Source of the DNA: Candidatus Auribacterota bacterium
Lineage (GTDB): Bacteria > Auribacterota > UBA6266
Length of the DNA stretch: 9,123 nt
Direction of reading: 5' to 3'
NCBI GenBank assembly: GCA_016933315.1
Contig: JAFGBE010000107.1
Coordinates: 1 to 9,123, forward strand
Shown here: positions 6,345 through 9,123 of the stretch, piece by piece
Numbering within the stretch: the stretch's first letter is position 1
How the letters are laid out: each line of letters begins with the position of its first letter
Notes under the pieces: generated by a model
The model's database searches: none
Told to the model about the DNA's origin: nothing
What the model saw: only the letters and a program-made list of their open reading frames with translations
Translations under genes and position numbers: made by a program

Positions 6345-9123
6345 GCATAGTTTACAGAATTGCACTTATATGTTTGTTGTCCGTAGTAACATTATCTTCA
6401 TCTTCTTTTTCTGATGAGGTTTACCGTAAAGGTATTAATTGCGGCGGCAAAGATTATACGGCTGTTGACGGCAAAAAATTCGAGATGGATTTGCCCTACC
6501 AGGAAAATTTCGGTTTCGGATATTCCGGAGGAAATCACGCGGCTTCGCAGAATTTTATAGAAGGGACCAAAGACCTGCCTCTTTTCCAGTCCGAAAGATG
6601 GGGTTTTAATGAATATAAGTTTGATGTCCCCAAAGGAGTTTATCTTGTGACCCTTTATTTTACCGAGTTTTATTTTGAAGAGCCCGGCAAAAGGGTTTTC
6701 GATATAGAGGTTGAGGGTAAAAATGTAATAAAAAATCTGGATATCGTTTCCGGTTACGGGATGAATAAGGCGGTTATACTGCAGTTTGCCGTCAAAGTGA
6801 TGGACGGACAATTGAATATATCATCGAAAGCGTCCGTCGATAACGCAAAGATCTCCGGTTTATATGTAGAGAGTATCCCGCCGGATGCTGTTCCTCCCGC
6901 CCATCCCGGACAGCCTGAAATCTTCAACAGGGATTCGGCGGTCGGCCTTCTGTGGCCTTCTAACGGGGAAATCGACATTGACGGATATTACATATTCAGG
7001 TCTGATGCGCCGGAAGGGCTGTTTGAAAAAATAAGCGGTGAGATGGTTCAATGCAATGCGTATGTGGACAGGAACGTGGAAAACGGCAAAATTTATTTTT
7101 ATTCCCTTAAAGCAGTCGATGTTTTCGGCAATGAAAGTGATGCCTCAGAGCCTGCCGAAGCTTCTCCCCGTGAATATACGGCAGGAGACCTTACCATACT
7201 GGTTAATTGCGGGGGAGAGGAAACAGAGGATGAAAACGGGGAAAAATACCTGAAGGATGAAAGTTATAATATAGCTTCGGGCAGAGGTTATGTCGGGGGG
7301 ATATCAAGGGAGTCTGAAGACGGTTTAAGCGGGCCTTCCGTTACGCTCAGGGAAGGTTTCGATGAGTATATATATGATGTCCCTGACGGCATCTATAAAT
7401 TGACATTTGGATTCGTGGAGCCGGACTGCGAAAGGATTTTCAGGAGAAACTTCAGTGTCTATATCGAGGGCAGGAGAGTATTGAACAATCTGGATATTTT
7501 TGCGCGCGCGGGCAAAAATAAGTTGTTCGCGGATGAATTTATCACCAGGGTTGAAGACGGGCAATTGAATATTAAATCACAAGCCAGATACGGGTTGCCT
7601 GTTATCTCTTTCCTGAAGATAGAGCCTTTCGAATCCGACGGCATTCCGCCTGAGGAAGTTAACATATCGAAAGCGGATGACAGGGAAGACAGGGTTTTTA
7701 TAATATGGGATGCCGCGGGTGAGAATGATGTCATAGGTTATAATATTTACCGTTCGTCCGATAGCGGGAAGACCCTGAAAAAACTGAACGAGAAACCGGT
7801 AGGAGTGGAATTATTCAAGGATAAGAACGTTAAAACAGGGGATAATTACTCGTATTATGTTTCAGTCCTTGACGCTTCGTTGAACGAGAGCGAAAAATCC
7901 GGCGCGGCTGTAGTAAAAGTGGAGGAACTTTCCGACGATGAATTTCTGGATATGGTCCAGCGCGCGGGTTTCAGGTTTTTCTGGGACGAAGCGGACCAGG
8001 TCACCGGCCTTATAAAAGATAAGACAGGGGCAAATTTTGTCAGCGTTGCTTCAGTCGGGTTCGGGCTTTCGGCTATGGTTGTTGCGGCTGAAAGGGAATA
8101 TCTGCCCAGGGATGTTATCGAGGAAAGAGTGTTGAATATCCTGAAGGCGCTTAACGGCGGCACGAAAAAGTTCGGCCTTTATTTCCATTACCTTGATTTT
8201 GACGGGAGTCCTTCAAGAGAGGGTTATGAGAAAGTGATGTCCACGATTGATTCGGGCCTGCTTTTGATGGGGGTTATTACGGCCGGCGAGTATTTTGGGG
8301 GAAAAATAAAAGAAGAAGCGGATAAGATGATAGAAGAAGCGGATTGGAAAGCCGCCCTCGACAAAAACAGGAATATGATATTTATGGCGTGGAAACCGTC
8401 GGATCCGGACAATATCAGCGGAAGCGGGACATTCCATTCGGCATGGGATTTCTACACGGATGAAAGCATTATATGCACTGTCCTGGGAATCTCGGCGCCC
8501 TCGGAGGAACATAGAATCGATCCTGCGGCTTTCTATTCATGGAAAAGGTATATGGGCAGGTACCAGCCTAAAACGGAAGGGTATGAGCCTACAGGATTTT
8601 TCGTTTACAGCTGGAGCGGGTGCACGTTCACTTATCAGTTTGCCCACTGCTGGATAGATTTCTCACAGCTCGGGAAGGATAATCCTTCTAAATTCGGATT
8701 CCAGAACTCGGCTATTGACTGGCATAAAAATACGGTCGAGGCGACAAAAGCCGCCCGTCTTTACTGCATAGACAGGAAAGATAAATTCAAGGCGTTCGGG
8801 GAGAACAGCTGGGGGCTTTCCGCATGCGCGGGCAAGAGCGGTTATCTTGTCATAGGAGCTATGCCAAAGGGGGATAATTGGGACGATCCCGGTGACGGCA
8901 CGATGCCTCCTTATGGCGCAGGCTCTTCGCTGCCTTTTATGCCCGGAGAGGTTATGGAAGCCCTGAGGTATTATTATAGTTTAAAAGATGACAATGGAGA
9001 AAGGCTGGTCTGGAAAGACGAATATGAAGGGGGATACGGCTTCTGGGACAGTTTTAACCTTGATAACGGTTATGTAGCGCAGGAAGTTATCGGGATAGAC
9101 CAGGGTCCCCTTATACTTGCTAT
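6341..9123 (+). CDS. Exported multidomain GH144-like hydrolase with two malectin (CBM57-like) and two fibronectin-III domains, 3'-truncated
   Basis: The frame is open for 927 codons and runs off the right edge. Residues 1-24 are a Sec signal peptide (VYRIALICLLSVV core, cleavage probably after SFS). Malectin 1 spans ~30-178 (INCGG at 32-36, YFTEFYF at 106-112, RVFDIEVEG at 118-126, DGQLNI at 155-160). FnIII 1 spans ~185-276. Malectin 2 spans ~285-430 (VNCGG at 288-292, NFSVYIEG at 370-377, DGQLNI at 406-411). FnIII 2 spans ~435-527. The barrel starts at ~530 with the same signature as the gene at 1206 (SDDEFLD, GFRFFWDEAD, GLIKDKTG). It continues with STIDSG at 634-639 (Asp637), WDFYTDE at 702-708 (Glu708), YQFAHCW at 765-771, WGLSAC at 824-829, DGTMPPYGAGSSLPF at 852-866, and IDQGPLILA at the edge. 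By comparison with the paralogue only some tens of residues of barrel are missing. It would bind a glycan through the malectin modules and cleave it outside the cytoplasm. It could also carry a C-terminal membrane anchor, which is not visible here. Confidence 0.85.
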   Translation, partial: MSIVYRIALICLLSVVTLSSSSFSDEVYRKGINCGGKDYTAVDGKKFEMDLPYQENFGFGYSGGNHAASQNFIEGTKDLPLFQSERWGFNEYKFDVPKGVYLVTLYFTEFYFEEPGKRVFDIEVEGKNVIKNLDIVSGYGMNKAVILQFAVKVMDGQLNISSKASVDNAKISGLYVESIPPDAVPPAHPGQPEIFNRDSAVGLLWPSNGEIDIDGYYIFRSDAPEGLFEKISGEMVQCNAYVDRNVENGKIYFYSLKAVDVFGNESDASEPAEASPREYTAGDLTILVNCGGEETEDENGEKYLKDESYNIASGRGYVGGISRESEDGLSGPSVTLREGFDEYIYDVPDGIYKLTFGFVEPDCERIFRRNFSVYIEGRRVLNNLDIFARAGKNKLFADEFITRVEDGQLNIKSQARYGLPVISFLKIEPFESDGIPPEEVNISKADDREDRVFIIWDAAGENDVIGYNIYRSSDSGKTLKKLNEKPVGVELFKDKNVKTGDNYSYYVSVLDASLNESEKSGAAVVKVEELSDDEFLDMVQRAGFRFFWDEADQVTGLIKDKTGANFVSVASVGFGLSAMVVAAEREYLPRDVIEERVLNILKALNGGTKKFGLYFHYLDFDGSPSREGYEKVMSTIDSGLLLMGVITAGEYFGGKIKEEADKMIEEADWKAALDKNRNMIFMAWKPSDPDNISGSGTFHSAWDFYTDESIICTVLGISAPSEEHRIDPAAFYSWKRYMGRYQPKTEGYEPTGFFVYSWSGCTFTYQFAHCWIDFSQLGKDNPSKFGFQNSAIDWHKNTVEATKAARLYCIDRKDKFKAFGENSWGLSACAGKSGYLVIGAMPKGDNWDDPGDGTMPPYGAGSSLPFMPGEVMEALRYYYSLKDDNGERLVWKDEYEGGYGFWDSFNLDNGYVAQEVIGIDQGPLILA
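6428..7921 (+). repeat. Intragenic duplication: two malectin + FnIII units
   Basis: Two units of about 245 residues, at 6428-7174 and 7193-7921, share the same order of domains. The malectin halves share [IV]NCGG, a Y.VP.G.Y..T..F.E core, NLDI and DGQLNI. A 22-residue stretch (residues 105-126 against 356-377) aligns without gaps. The FnIII halves share a core Trp (205, 456) and GY.I[FY]RS (215-221, 466-472). Nucleotide similarity survives only in patches, so this is an old duplication, not a recent repeat. Confidence 0.75.

Noticed and set aside
7501..7512. Alternating GC run (possible Z-DNA or repeat)
   Set aside because: It is very short and simply encodes Ala-Arg-Ala-Gly inside the second malectin domain.
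8213..8512. Antisense open frames inside the last gene
   Set aside because: The + strand frame is continuous from 6341 to the edge and carries clear domain motifs there. The antisense frames do not.

Overview
The window is a compact, single-direction run of five protein-coding genes, all on the + strand. It looks like an operon for carbohydrate breakdown or glycan processing. No gap between genes exceeds 35 bases, and the last two genes overlap by 4 bases (ATGA). I see no RNA gene, mobile element, CRISPR array, convincing promoter or terminator. Both edges cut through genes: the first lacks its start and the last lacks its stop.

Layout. (1) 1-1170: C-terminal ~390 residues of a glycoamylase-like (alpha/alpha)6-barrel protein, resembling the barrel of cyclic beta-1,2-glucan synthases. 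(2) 1206-3737: exported 843-residue protein with a carbohydrate-binding-like beta-sandwich, an Ig-like domain, a GH144/COG5368-type barrel and a C-terminal membrane helix. (3) 3742-3933: 63-residue protein with two membrane helices, function unknown. (4) 3939-6344: 801-residue GH35-type enzyme (beta-galactosidase superfamily, COG1874) without a signal peptide, so probably cytoplasmic. (5) 6341 to the right edge: exported protein with two malectin/fibronectin-III pairs followed by a second GH144-type barrel, cut just before its end.

How they may work together (inference). The two exported proteins with binding modules would capture and cleave a glycan outside the cytoplasm. Short oligosaccharides would then be finished inside by the GH35 enzyme. 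Characterised GH144 enzymes act on beta-1,2-glucan or sophoro-oligosaccharides, and the glycoamylase-like domain of cyclic glucan synthases handles the same linkage, so beta-1,2-glucan is the first substrate to consider. The GH35 partner is not the usual companion for that substrate (GH3 or GH94 enzymes are), so a galactose-containing or other glycan is also possible. No transporter or regulator is visible.

Organism. Moderate GC, frequent AGG (Arg) and ATA (Ile) codons, purine-rich Shine-Dalgarno sites, Sec-type signal peptides and malectin/FnIII/GH144 architectures suggest an uncultured bacterium, perhaps from an Omnitrophota-, Elusimicrobiota- or PVC-like lineage. This placement is a guess from style, not from a marker gene.
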